A DNA stretch of 64,000 nucleotides from Cercis canadensis (taxonomy: Eukaryota > Streptophyta > Magnoliopsida > Fabales > Fabaceae). The notes under the pieces are model-generated. The model did not search any database and had not been told where the DNA came from. It saw nothing but the letters and a program-made list of their open reading frames with translations. The position numbers and the translations under genes were made by a program. Shown here one piece after another: positions 1 to 11,341 of this stretch (position 1 is the stretch's first letter; the number at the start of each line of letters is the position of its first letter). The stretch is from the NCBI GenBank assembly GCA_003255065.1, contig QAOA01006222.1, forward strand, positions 81,184 through 145,183, written 5' to 3'.

Positions 1-2768
1 TATTTTTCATTTCTCCTCTTGAAATTTCATGATTGGATAATTGCATAGGAAGAATTTGGATTATTCCTCTTGCTAGCCAAAATTTATTCATGATGTTCTT
101 GGCTTAGGCATGTTAGAATCCTTCCTATTTGATTATTTTTTTGCATGATTTCAAATTGTTTGAGGGGCCGAAAATTTTCTGTGTAACTTTGGCTTGAAAC
201 GACCTCCTTCATGTCCATGAATCCCTTGAATTCCTTATTGATTCACTTAGGATTTGTTTGATTATTGTTAGAGGTATGTTATAAATTAAGTGTGGTGTTA
301 AATCCTTGCTGCCCTGTTCTGCATCTAGCTTAGTTTCTTCCTATTCCATAGCTTAATTGCTGTCTTGTTTTGCTTTAAATTAACTCGTTAGCCTTTGCAT
401 CATGATTGTCCTTTTGTGAGGTGATTGTTGTCTAGAAAATTTCATAATTCATGCTTTCACATTCACATATGTATTCTAGAAAGGTAATAGAGGTGTTGCG
501 CTCCATCAACCTTTAACATGTTTGAGGATAAATCCATTGTTGGTGACATTAATGCTTTGAATTTCTTTGTTTTCGGGTCTGTCAAACAACTCTGGTAGCA
601 CTCAATGTTTGATTTATTTCTGGAGCTACAGAGCTTGTATTTTAGCATTGTCTATCCCAATAGAACCGTAAGATGCATGTCTTCAATGTGTAAATTTTTC
701 ATATTTTTTTGCATAGTTAGCTTGCTCCCAGTTTGCATAGAAAGTTGGCTGTTTTTCTGAGTTGTCAGGCCTTTTGTTCAGCTCGGGCAGTAGGCAGTGT
801 TTGATTTATTTCTGGAGCTACAGAGCTTGGAATTTAGCATCGTTGGTCTCGTTAGAACTGGGAAACATGTATCTCCGTTTTTTTTATAATTTTCATATTT
901 TTTTTTATTTCTGGTTTACTCCCAGTTTCTGTTTGAATCTAGTTGTTGCCCTGACACTGATGCCCTATCTCTGGCAGTGTTCGGTCTTTTATTTCTCTCG
1001 GGAGTTATACAGCTCCGAATTGCATGGTTCTTGTCTCTTTAAGACCATAAGATGCATGTTTTCAATGTGTTAAATTTTCATATTTTTTTCATATATATTT
1101 TATTTCCAGTTTGAATGTGAATAGGACTATTTTTCGCACTGTCCGTGGTACCAGTCAGCACTGGTGGCGCATCGTCTTTCGTCTCTAGTTTAAGTTGTAC
1201 AGCTCCAAATTAGGTGATGTCAGTTTCATTTGAATGTTAATATGTATGGCTTCAATGTATATAATTTTTAGAATTTTTTCATTTTTAGTTCACTCTCAGT
1301 TTTGGCTCGAGCACAACTATTTAAAATGACTGATGAATATGTGAATTCTTTGGACTTCTCTCGATTTTGTCTCTTGATAAGGATAGTGGTTTTGGACATG
1401 TTTGTTGGCTGTCCTGGTGTATTATGACTCATTTCTTGTTGTTTTTTGCCTATGTGTTTAGCTTCCATTCTTATGTGTGATGAATTCTTTTTCTATTTTG
1501 ATGGTTGTTTAGGGTTTGTTTGTGCATTTTTTTGGTTAATTTTGTGTTATTCCTTTTGAGGCATGTGGAGATTAAATGTGTAGATCACTTAGACAGATTT
1601 TTTTTAAGTCTTACCTAACCTGTGTTTTGGTATATTCATGAATATCATCGGATACAACTCATAGTAATTATGANTTTGTTTGTGCAATTTTTGGTTAATT
1701 TTGTGTTATTCCTTTTGAGGCATGTGGGGATTAAATGTGTAGATCACTTAGACAGATTTTTTTTAAGTCTTACCTAACCTGTGTTTTGGTATATTCATGA
1801 ATATCATCGGATACAACTCATAGTAATTATGAGTATGAGCAAATCGAAAGGCCTAATCGAAAGATACCTAACTACAAGCTTGGAGCAAGAATGACATTTT
1901 ATTTATTTTATTTTAGGAAGTTTCTTAGATACTTTTAGTATTTATGTAGTATGTCATACTACATAGGAATAACTAATAAATGAATGACATGTGTACGAGT
2001 AAACTGTTTTTTAGCTTATTTAAAAAATTAAATAAATTATATTTTATATCTAATAAAATATAAAAATTATGTATGCTTGTCACGTCAGTGTAGTATAACA
2101 TACTTACGTAGTATCATAGAATCCCCGTGTATTTATATATAAGGCTAGACTTGGGCCCAAAAATTANCTGTACCTTGATTTTGAGACAAGTTTGTAATAT
2201 TTAAGATTATGCATTTGCACGACATATAAAAATGTACTTGTGCCGCGTAGTATCCGCATGTCCCTTCATTTGTCATGGGAAGATAGGGCGAGTCAGTCCT
2301 ATATGAGATGCTTTTCTCTATCCGACTTAGGTGAAGGTAGTGCCACCCTGGACGGTCACTTTATGTGACGAAATGGTGGAAGGATTTAGGTCCCGATAGA
2401 TAATTCATGTATTGCACATTTAATTTCTTTGTTTTTATTTTCATTAGATATTCTTGTAACAGTTTATTATTCTGGGATAAATAAAATGTACATTTTTTGC
2501 CATATTCTGTTCGCACAACTAATTTAGGGTAACCATCTTTAGAAGGATGCTGTGGAGTACCTAACACCTTCCCCATGCATAAACAAACTCCCCAACCCTC
2601 TTTGGTTCACAGACCGTTATTTTTTTTAATTAAAAAATAGAGTTTTCTAATTGTTCCCCATTTTCCCTAATACAATTGGTGACGACTCCAAGTTTTCTTT
2701 CGAAAACTAGTCTTTTCTTTTTTAAGTCTGTCATTCGCGTCGTAGCGACCTTCGGATACGTTGTGACA
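1..2768 (+). mobile_element. Ogre/Tat-like LTR, 3' part
   Basis: This stretch has no credible gene and resembles the long LTR at 45249-48496. Both contain a tandem array with a period near 190 bp, whose units carry a motif like 'gagctacagagctt' or 'gctccattttgcatga' followed by 'accataaga' (here near 665, 855, 1045 and 1232). Both share a conserved end region: 'gtgacgaa..ggtggaaggattt' at 2366-2388, 'aactaatttagggtaacc' at 2517-2534, and a terminal 'acgttgtgaca' near 2768. The LTR start lies outside the window. It is either a truncated element or a solo LTR fragment. Short ORFs inside it are not conserved and were not called. Confidence 0.7.
1515..1832. repeat. Duplicate around single N (1674), likely assembly overlap
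   Basis: Bases 1515-1673 recur almost perfectly at 1675-1832, separated by a single N at 1674. The same pattern recurs at other single Ns in this window. It is best explained by two contig ends that overlap but were not merged, perhaps because they are allelic. Confidence 0.8.
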
Positions 2769-2834
2769 ATGGCTGGTTGATGAAGAATGCTCCTGCTAGA
2801 TGGGGTTAGAGAATCATTTAGCACTTACAGCAAG
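2769..2834 (+). other. Retroelement leader remnant after LTR
   Basis: After the LTR-like end the sequence 'ggttagagaatcatttagcac' (one base inserted here for spacing is not implied) resembles the leader of the second element, which has 'ggttagagagtccagcac' after its primer binding site at 48500. The primer site itself is not recognisable here. Similarity to MULE sequence starts at about 2850, so this marks the junction between the retroelement fragment and MULE1. Confidence 0.45.
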
Positions 2835-3717
2835 AACCAAACCATCACAAGTAACATGTGTGAATAATTCAACAAGAAAATATGAAAGTTCATATGTAAC
2901 CCAATTCTTACTATGCTTGAAGAAATAAAGGATTATCTTATAAGGAAGAGATCAGATATGCTTGTGAAGGTCAGAAAATACAAGAATAAATATGTGCTAA
3001 TGAAAGTAGCCTTTCTTGAAACCGAGAAGAAGAAAAGCAGTGAATGGTGTTCATTATGGGATAGAGATCCTACTGGACATAAATATGAAGTTAGTAGGGG
3101 ACCAACCGACAAAGTGGTGGTTGATTTGTCAGCTAGGACATGCTCATGTAGGACTTGGGATCTGATAGGGATATATGGTAGACATGCTTGTGCAGCATTT
3201 ACATCAAACAATGAAGACCTATAAAATGCAATGAATGATTGGTACTTAACCAACACATGTTTGAAGGCTTATGAGCCTTTTATACAGCCACTAGCAAGGC
3301 AAAATTATTGGCATAGGACATACCTTGATGATATAAATCCTCTTCCATTTAAGAGACCAGCTGGTAGGCCAAAAAAGAATTGAAGTAAAGTCAACAATGT
3401 TCCACAAGATTCTAGTCGACTGAAAAGAAAATATAGAGCCACTAAATGCTCTAAATGTGGTGGGATACGGCATAACATGAGGACTTGCAAAGGAGTGGAA
3501 CCATGGAAGCGACAAAAAAAGAGCAAGAAACCAACTAGCCAGTCTTTTGCAGAGGGAGAGGTTCCACTTAGTCAACCAGTTAACTCACAAGCCCCACCCC
3601 ATGACCAAGATTCTCAAGCTAAACAACCACAAAGCAAGAAGAAGTTAAAGAAGAAAAAGGTACTGACGAGACACAATTTTGTTGGTACTGAACTTGCAGA
3701 TTTGTATACCATATAAT
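2835..3717 (+). pseudogene. MULE1 transposase, C-terminal fragment
   Basis: This is the C-terminal part of a MuDR/MULE-type DNA transposase. The frame opens 'NMCE.FN', runs through a basic stretch, and reaches a SWIM zinc finger (CSC..7..G.HAC, about 3148-3195), then a tail ending in a zinc knuckle (CSKCGGIRHNMRTC, about 3450-3487) and a Lys/Gln/Pro-rich end with stop at 3714-3716. The same order occurs in MULE2 at 20700-21519. The SWIM residue normally read as 'C.H' is 'GRHAC', so the expected Cys is replaced. In-frame stops occur after the SWIM finger (3222) and at about 3381. The DNA-binding and catalytic domains are missing because the retroelement fragment lies upstream. It cannot encode an active enzyme. 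Confidence 0.85.
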
Positions 3718-4463
3718 TTAAAATTTACCCAAATGGTCTTGCTTTTGTCCACAAGGATCAATGTAGCATAGTAACATTGTAGATAATCAAGAGACTGTGA
3801 CTATAGACATCATTCAAGCAGCAACCATGGCTACTAGGAAAAGATTTCCAGCATACCTTTGTAGTGAAGGAGCAAGCAAAGGGAAAGAGAAGTTGTTATC
3901 TGATGTGTGAAGACTGCATGAAGTTGTTAGTTGTAGCTCCTGTTTTTTGCATATGTTCTTAAGTATTACATGTGTTGTGTACTGTTGACTGGTTGGAAAG
4001 AATTTATGTAAATTCATTGTAAATCACCAACCAACTTTTAGGGACCATAAGTGATTTACATATGTCATGCTTGGCTGGTCATTTGTAAGACCATTAAATG
4101 ACATTCTAACTTTTTTGACTAAAATAGATGCAAACATCAATCACAAAATGAAGGTCTATAAAATAAATGTATTCTTGCACTAGTTCTCCACTCTTACTTT
4201 ATTTAATTTATTGCCTGTAGAATAGCTGTACTGTATATTAGTAATATATATATTTGGTTGTTGTATATCTTCCAACCATATGGCAAATATCTTTACATAT
4301 TTATGCTACTATAATTACTTAACAAACATACAAGATTATATAATATAAATTTTTCAACATTACATAGATGTTCAACATGTTTGACATATAATTACGGGAA
4401 ACGAAATCTACATTATAGGAAATTGCTCAATTCAACTTTACAATCATTCTATCCGAAGATCAC
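3718..4463. other. MULE1 intergenic sequence between convergent ORFs
   Basis: This AT-rich stretch lies between the transposase remnant (+) and the GRF ORF (-), so the two genes converge as in MULE2. Short ORFs here have no recognisable domain. No RNA gene or repeat was recognised. It probably holds the two 3' untranslated regions. Confidence 0.4.
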
Positions 4464-5067
4464 TTATTTTACATAAAATACAACGAACAACAAAACAACC
4501 AGCAAACCACAAGCAATCTTTAGGTTCCTAACTTCACTTTCAAGACTCTTAATTCTCTTATTTTGCATCTTCATCACCCTTTTCTCATTTGTTATAAAAG
4601 ACTCAGGAGGTTCTTAGAACCATTCCTTCAAAGTTCTCGACCCATTGAAAGAATTCACAACATAAATCTTCATTATGCATATAAAGATGTTAAACTTGTT
4701 AAAAAATTGAAATTGAGAAATTGAAATTACATTCCCATTAAATTGAGTAAATATGTAAATTGAAATTATATTCCCCTCAAACCTTGTAACGTGGACAACA
4801 CCAAAATGGGCGATTTGGGTTTTCCTTTGTCTTTGAAATCAGTATTATCACCCTCTTGTTACAACCACATACATAAGGGGTATTATGGTGGGATATGGCA
4901 TATGCATCGCTTATGAAGCTTGACCCACTGGAGCTACCTTCTTGGACATATTGTCCATAGATTGCTGGTGTGAATGCTTCACCATCAATGATCACAGAGC
5001 ATCGTTTAGGGACTCCTTCATCCTCAGATCTCATTTGAGCAATACATTTGATGTCCCAGTAGCACAC
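4464..5067 (-). CDS. GRF zinc-finger / coiled-coil / membrane ORF of MULE1
   Basis: This minus-strand ORF lies opposite the MULE1 transposase. The first exon (5067-4777, 96 residues) starts MCYWD, has a Ser-rich middle, and ends in a GRF-type zinc finger: CGCNKRVIILISKTKENPNR then FWCCPRY. A likely intron starts at the 'RYK' codons (GTTTGAG). Downstream sequence to 4464 encodes the rest of the finger (CCEFFQW), a Lys/Glu coiled coil, and a C-terminal hydrophobic segment (IACGLLVVLLFVVFYV), stop at 4464-4466. A frameshift or stop separates the CEFFQW part from the coiled coil. GRF fingers bind nucleic acid in other proteins; the role here is unknown. A homologous arrangement occurs in MULE2 at 27583-28110, which suggests an accessory gene of the element rather than chance. 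Confidence 0.7.
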
Positions 5068-5207
5068 AATTACTTGTTAACAGTAGCTTTAGCGGTAATC
5101 CAAATTATGACAAAAAAATCTGCAGTGATTTGAAAATTTTCACACATCACCAACTTGAAGATCAATTAANTCAATTCAACTTTACAATCATTCTATCCGA
5201 AGATCAC

Positions 5208-5811
5208 TTATTTTACATAAAATACAATGAACAACAAAACAACCAGCAAACCACAAGCAATCTTTAGGTTCCTAACTTCACTTTCAAGACTCTTAATTCT
5301 CTTATTTTGCATCTTCATCACCCTTTTCTCATTTGTTATAAAAGACTCAAGAGGTTCTTAGAACCATTCCTTCAAAGTTCTCGACCCATTGAAAGAATTC
5401 ACAACATAAATCTTCATTATGCATATAAAGATGTTAAACTTGTTAAAAAATTGAAATTGAGAAATTGAAATTACATTCCCATTAAATTGAGTAAATATGT
5501 AAATTGAAATTATATTCTCCTCAAATCTTGTAACGTGAACAACACCAAAATGGACGATTTGGGTTTTCCTTTGTCTTTGAAATCAGCATTATCACCCTCT
5601 TGTTACAACAACATACATAAGGGGTATTATGGTGGGATATGGCATATGCATCGCTTATGAAGCTTGACCCACTGGAGCTACCTTCTTGGACATGTTGTCC
5701 ATAGATTGCTGGTGTGAATGCTTCACCATCAATGATCACCGAGCATCGTTTAGGGACTCCTTCATCCTCAGATCTCATTTGAGCAATACATTTGATGTCC
5801 CAGTAGCACAC
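5208..5811 (-). CDS. Second copy of GRF ORF (probable allele)
   Basis: This is the counterpart of 4464-5067, offset by 744 bases in the duplicate after the N. It differs at a few residues: YVQEG is HVQEG, CGCNKR is CCCNKR, and VIILI is VIMLI. The Gly to Cys change falls inside the finger. Because the whole block is a probable assembly duplicate, these are best read as allelic differences. The C-terminal coiled coil and hydrophobic segment are also present (about 5208-5415). Confidence 0.55.
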
Positions 5812-6169
5812 AATTACTTGTTAACAGTAGCTTTAGCGGTAATCCAAATTATGACAAAAAAATCTGCAGTGATTTGAAAATTTTCACACATCACCAACTT
5901 GAAGATCAATTAAACTGAATGAAGTTAGCACCCAATTGATATGTTGGTTCATAAAGTACTAGGAGAATCAAAGTAAAATTGTTTTCTAGTCTCATGCAAT
6001 GTCCGTCAAAGGAACTCTCTTAAAAAAAATTGAGTACTGCACCAAAGAGAAGCCAAGAAAACAATTTTCTCCCACAACAACTTTAAATCCAAAACGGTTC
6101 CCTTAAAAATATGAATATTTCTTTCCAATCAAATACACCAGAGAGCAGCATAAATAGCACAATGACATA

Positions 6170-6800
6170 AGGTTTTTAATTTAATAAATACAAGTGCTTT
6201 CTGGTACTTTTATGGTGTTTGGCCTATAACCCAAAATTGCTCTTATGTGATAGCAGAATTTGTGTTTTTGCTAGTGAAGAGAAGTAGGTCTTTAAAGCTT
6301 CTATTGAGAGCTGAAATTAGAAGCAGCAATTAGCTAAATCGATTTTTCCTTAACATTGATTCTCGTAAACTGCTTTATGTTCTTGCAACAACCAAAATTT
6401 TATGGCGAGGCTAAATCAATCTCCCATTTAAGGGCCATGATTAGATGAAGTTTGTTACACAACATAAAATTTTCATCTCTTTTCTGTTTTTTAATGTAAT
6501 AGATAAAAGTGCTTTGTGATATTTTTATGGTGTTTACCTTGTAACCAATTATTGCCATTATGTGGCAGCAAACTCTATGTTTTTGCCAGTGAAGAGAAGC
6601 AGGTATATAAAGCTTTTGTTGAGAGTAGAAATTAGTAGCAGAAACCAGTTAGGTTTTTTTTTTTTCCTTAACACTGATTCTCACATAGTGCTTCATGCAT
6701 AAGTGATTCTTGCAACAACGTAAATTTTATAGCAAAGCCAAATTAGCTCATAATTTCCCTTTTAAAGCCTGTGATTAGATGAAGTCCCTTACCCCATAAA
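6170..6800. repeat. Diverged tandem duplication of about 315 bp in MULE1
   Basis: Two adjacent units (about 6170-6480 and 6485-6800) share ordered landmarks: 'aagtgcttt', 'tttttatggtgttt', 'agtgaagagaag', 'aagcttttgttgagag' or its variant, 'tccttaaca.tgattctc', and 'gtgattagatgaagt'. They differ by many substitutions and small indels, so this is an old duplication and not an assembly artefact. No coding potential was seen. The flanks 5914-6170 and 6800-7140 show nothing recognisable. Confidence 0.7.
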
Positions 6801-7139
6801 ATTTTCATCTCTAACATCATTTTTTATGTTATCTCTAACATCAAATACATATCATCACACAATTATAAGCAACTATTGTTAGTGTTTTCAGGGAGCAGTA
6901 GCAACTTGCATAGCATAAAATAGAATGTCAAGGAGAAGAATTAGAACATGAAACGAAAATTTAGTATCAAAGGTAACAAAAATTTTGTACAAACAAAAAA
7001 TAAAATAATAGATAAGCCATTTTCACCTATAATAAGCACATTGTTACTGTATTTAATGAAGGTGAATAATACTCATTTCAGATGGAGACAATGAATGATT
7101 TGGAAAAACTCAAATGTTAGAGGATGAAGGATCCACATA

Positions 7140-7590
7140 ATGAATTGCACACGACCTACGTTTTCCTTTCTTCCACTCATTTGTCTCCTTCCATATGTTG
7201 ATTCCAGCGATTAAGACAGTGAGAAAGGGAAATCGCAATTTGGGGCTTAGGGTTACTCTTTGCGAATTTCAATTCCAGGTCTTCAACATACGACGCCATA
7301 TGGGTAGGAGGAGATGTTTTCTTCTTTTAGTAAAATGTCGTCGTTTTACGTTTGCCACACCAACAACCAACCCAACTGCCACGTCAGCTTGCTAAATCAT
7401 CAACTAACGGCCATATCAACACTTAATGTGCCACATGACAATTTCTGTTAAGTCTCACTAACGGACCCTAGTGGAGGACTAAATTGGCAGACATAATGAA
7501 AATTCAAGGACTCAATTGTTACAAAAAATTAATGAAGGACTAAATTATCACTAATAACATTTTTCAAGGATGAAAAAGGGGGTTTTACTC
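7140..7590. repeat. MULE1 right terminal region
   Basis: This segment resembles the MULE2 ends in order and content: an inner block with 'ttggggcttagggtt', then 'ccacgtcagc', 'aacggcc..atc..cacttaatgtgccacatgaca', 'ctgttaagt', and an outer part with repeated 'aaggactaaatt' or 'caaggactcaatt'. The MULE2 right end has 'ttgggggttagggtt', 'aacgtgccacacaag' and repeated 'aaggactattttg'. It abuts caulimovirid sequence at about 7590. A 9-bp target duplication cannot be checked because the left end is missing. Confidence 0.65.
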
Positions 7591-8013
7591 AAAGAAATAT
7601 ATAGTATAGGAGCTTTCGATATGTTATTAGATTATGTAATTAAAATAGTAGAATAAAATATACCTATAACAAGTGCTCATAGATCCATACCATTATTAAC
7701 CCCTTCCACGTTAAAGGTACATAGTAAAGTTTACAATTACTCACATATAGATTTAATTCAAGTAGCCGCCAAACCATTACATAGACTAGGAATAGATTCA
7801 CCTATATGCATATGCCTAAGAGATAATAGATTAATCAAATTCAAGAATCAACTTTTATCAGTCCTAGAATCAAATCTTCATAATGGAGCAGCCTATTTCA
7901 ATTGTTTCTCTAATTATATAGCTTCAATATTAGATTTTAAAAATCAATACAATATTCTCTTAGATATTCAAACTAAAAAAGACTTGGAACTTCTCAGATA
8001 TAATACCTCCTAA
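7591..8013 (+). pseudogene. EVE-A movement protein (30K family), partial
   Basis: The frame from 7591 carries an in-frame stop at 7654-7656. It then shows a stretch typical of caulimovirid 30K-superfamily movement proteins: 'KVHSKVYNYSHIDLIQVAAK', later 'LRDNRLIKF' and 'LESNLHNGAAYFNCF'. The family mediates passage of virus through plasmodesmata. The N-terminus is absent here but appears at 14744, at the other end of the permuted copy. A frameshift near 7980 in an A-run moves the reading frame; the other frame continues into the linker region. A further stop lies near 8265. Confidence 0.8.
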
Positions 8014-9154
8014 ACCAATTCCTTCTTCATTAAGTCAAATTATTGAAAGTAATTCTGGAACAGTAGAATTAAGGTTTTCTAAATCATTCTCTCATTCTTC
8101 TAGAAATAGTTTTAATGATTCATCTTCCATAAACTCTAGTAGAAGATCTATAGATTCATACCAAAATATAAACCTACAAGGTGTCAATTTTGAGCCAAGT
8201 GTACCTCAACCTTTTTATCATGTAGAAACCACTTTAGAAATTAACAGACCAATATCTCCACCTTAACCTCCTACTTCTTTGTCCCAATTAAATGTCATTT
8301 CAAAAGAATTTATAATAGATAAAGAATGTCTTAAAAAAGATTTTATGTCCGAAGAAAATAAAAGTAAGAGACAATGGTACTTTAATAATTTCTCAAAAGA
8401 AGAACTACAGGATTATAACGTCATCTATTCTGAGTATATAAGTCAAGTTCAAGTTCTTGTCCCTTTCTTCACATGGTTTGAAAATTTCTCATTTGAAAAC
8501 AAAATATATTATCCTTTTAGAGATTCTTTGAACGTCACTCATCAAAGCACTAAAACATGGCATACAAGAAATAAAAACCCCATCATTTCAACACACCCTC
8601 CTTTAGAAGAAATCCATTTTTCTAACTTAGAAGGAAATCAAGTAATAGCCTCTCCTTTTAAGATGATACATGGAGGAGATAAAGATTTAGAAGGTAGACC
8701 TGTCTCATTAAAACATCTTAAAAATAATCAAATTCAAAATAATTATACAAATGTAACTCTTCATACTATTTCCTCTCAGTTAGATCAAATAGATCTTTTA
8801 GTCTCCTCTAAACCTACATTAGTAGATATTTCATCAACTTCTAAAAGTAAATTAATAAATGGTATAGATCCTAATAAACCCATCTTTCAAACAATTTTAA
8901 CACCAAAAGATGTTAGTCTAGGAGATAATACCCAAGATATATTAAAAGAAATCTCAGACAAATTAAAAACATTAGAAATAGATCCTAAAAAACCCTTAGT
9001 AAATACTATTACCAAAGATCAATTTGAAGAAGTAGAAGAATCAGAGTCTCAGTATAGTTCAGAACCTTATTTAAGTCTAAACAAATTAAAAGGAAAAATT
9101 AGGCAAACTCCTCAATTTGGTAAAACTTATTACCCAAGACCATATCTAAGCTGA
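8014..9154 (+). pseudogene. EVE-A polyprotein linker region
   Basis: This region continues the polyprotein after the movement domain. An uninterrupted frame runs from 8279 to 9154 (291 residues). It holds an acidic and aromatic block (near 'KRQWYFNNFSKEELQDYN' and 'PFFTWFENF') followed by a Ser/Asn/Lys-rich, probably disordered stretch. Similar segments lie between movement and coat domains in petuvirus-like polyproteins. No catalytic motif was seen. The frame starts without a real ATG, consistent with an internal part of a larger protein rather than a separate gene. Confidence 0.65.
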
Positions 9155-10461
9155 TATGCAATACGAAGAGAACTATACTAGTACCCAAGCTCATTATGAT
9201 GCTACCCAACTTCATGAATGGAATATAGACGGTCAAACCGAATATCAAATCCTTAGAACCTTAGAAGAAATGACCATGGCAGCAACTGCCTATAGGAGAA
9301 GAAATAATGAAAAATAAACTGCTAGTTTATTAATTGCAGGATTTACATGTCAATTAAAAGGTTGGTGGGATAATTATATTAGTACAACAGACAAAGCAAA
9401 TATATTAGGTCATGAAGTAAAACAAGAAGTCATTGAAGGTCAAATAGTAGAACTTCATGAAAATGTAGCCAAATGACTTTATTTAATTACTAAACATTTC
9501 ATAGGAAATCCATTACAAACGCAACAAAGTTCTTTAGAAGTCCTAAGCAATTTAAAATGTCCTAAGAAGTCTGATTTTAGATGGTACAAAGATGTTTTCT
9601 TAACAAAATTATATTCTAGAACTGACAATTTTCAACCATATTGGAAAGAAAGATTCATAACCAGTCTTCCCAAACTGTTTACAGAAAGAGTTAGAGAAGC
9701 CTTAAGAAAAAAATTTAATAATATAGTAATTCCAGGGACGGAAATCACCTTTGGAGATTTAATCAATATCATACACATAGAAGCCTTTTCTTTATGTCAA
9801 GATATTAAGTTAAGACAACAAAATCCAAAAAGAAGACAAAACTGGTAAAAAAGAGTTAGGAGATTTTTGTTGGCAACATGGATATGAAAATTCAGAACCT
9901 CCTTCAACCCGAAAGAAAATATTGATAAAAAGAACAAGAAAAAGTAGTAATTACCCAAGAAAAATAGTCAAACGATACCCAAAATATCAAAAGTCTCCTC
10001 CTCCTAATACATATAAACCTCAAAAGAAAACTAGAAGACATGTTAAATTTAAAACTCAAGTTTGTTATAAATGTTGTAAAATAGGACATTTTAGTAAAAA
10101 TTTCCCAGTTAAACAAAGAATTAATGAATTAAAGATAGATAATGAAATAAAAAGTCAATTAGAAAAATTATTCTTAGAAGAATCTCAATCCGAAAATGAA
10201 GAAAATTTTGAAGAAGTATATGCCATTCAAGAAGATTCTCAAACAGATATAACTTTAGATAATGAATCAAATTTAGGAGAACCATGTGAAATTAACAAAT
10301 CTAGTTCAATATGTGGTAATTGCAAAGAATGTCTAGGAGGCAAAACCTGTAAAGAAAGCAGTGTCAATGTCCTAACCAAAACTTCTAACCCTAGAATAAC
10401 ACTACAACTCATAGATGAGTTAGAGGATCCAAACCTTAAAAAATATTATTTAGAACAATAA
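9155..10461 (+). pseudogene. EVE-A coat/nucleocapsid region with zinc knuckle
   Basis: The coat-like domain shows 'LKGWWDNYI' (about 9356-9382) and 'FQPYWKERFITSLPKLF' further on, which are landmarks of caulimovirid capsid proteins. In-frame stops interrupt it at about 9315 and at 9474-9476 (a Trp-type TGA), and a frameshift lies near 9848. From 9922 an open frame of 179 residues has a basic stretch and a zinc knuckle CYKCCKIGHFSKNF, in which the last Cys of the usual C-C-H-C set is Phe. An acidic tail and a second Cys cluster (CGNCKECLGGKTC) follow. A stop at 10459-10461 separates it from a Lys/Glu-rich coiled region up to about 10750. Confidence 0.75.
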
Positions 10462-10740
10462 AAAAAAAAAGGAATTACAACTAGAGGAAGAAAAAGAAAA
10501 TCAGAACCTTATAATTTAGAAAAAATATTTCAAAAATTTCAAACTAAACCATTCACTAGTCAAACCACTATTCAAGATTTACAATATGAAGTAAATCAAT
10601 TAAAAGAAGAAATAAAGGAGCTAAGATTAAAAGATATTGAAATAGAAACTCAAATGATAAAATATGTTAAAGAATTCAAAAAATCTACTAAAGAAGAAGA
10701 ATCATCAGAAAAAATTTATTTAAATAACATTAGCCATATT

Positions 10741-11341
10741 CCAGTACCATAAATGGTATTGTCTAATAAATTTAGTTGTCAATAATGAATTCAATAAAAA
10801 TTTAATAGCATTAATAGATTCAAGAGTAGATCAAAATTGTATACAAGAAGGTCTAATTCCAATTCAATATTATGAAAAAACTTTAGAAAGATTACATGGA
10901 GCCAATGGAGTAAGATTACAAATCAAATATAAATTATCTAAAACACACATTTGTAATCAAGGCATATGTTTTAAAAATACCTTTTTATTACTAAAAGATA
11001 TGAAAGAACAATTAATCTTAGGAACACCCTTTCTAACTCAAATTTATCTTTTTAAAGTCACTCATACTGGAATAAAAACTATAATTTTAGAAAAAGACAT
11101 TCATTTTAATTTTGTGTCTTCCCCTAGGATAAAAGAAATCAATAGTTTACAAAATAGTACAATCTTTACTATCAATATGATTTATACCAAAAATAAAAAA
11201 AAAATAAACCTTTTAACTAAAGAAATTCATTATAAAAGAATCAAAGAACAGTTACAAACTCCTTCAATTCAACAAAAGGTAGAATTATTACAAATACAAT
11301 TTGATAAAGAAGTTTGTGCCAAAATACCCAATGCTTTCTAG
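10741..11341 (+). pseudogene. EVE-A aspartic protease region
   Basis: A retroviral-type aspartic protease domain can be read across a frameshift near 10780. The active-site region reads 'ALIDSRVDQN' at about 10808-10838, where family members have Asp-Ser/Thr-Gly, so the Gly is replaced by Arg. The C-terminal part includes 'LILGTPFLTQIYLF' (11011-11052), the usual 'ILG.PFL' motif. This protease would process the polyprotein. The replaced Gly and the frameshift indicate loss of function. The preceding 10462-10740 encodes a Lys/Glu-rich coiled stretch. Confidence 0.75.

Larger units (their letters stand above)
4427..5913. repeat. 743-bp direct duplicate around N at 5170
   Basis: 4427-5169 and 5171-5913 are nearly identical, with a handful of single-base differences, and meet at one N. 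The low divergence and exact abutment suggest two overlapping haplotype contigs placed end to end. The apparent second GRF ORF is therefore probably not a second gene. Confidence 0.8.

Noticed and set aside
762-1073. 103-residue ORF on +
   Set aside because: It lies in the LTR tandem array and reflects repeats, not a gene.
5208-5811. A second, independent GRF gene in MULE1
   Set aside because: It lies in a 743-bp near-perfect duplicate that abuts a single N, so it is most likely an allele joined by mistake. It is listed with reduced confidence only.
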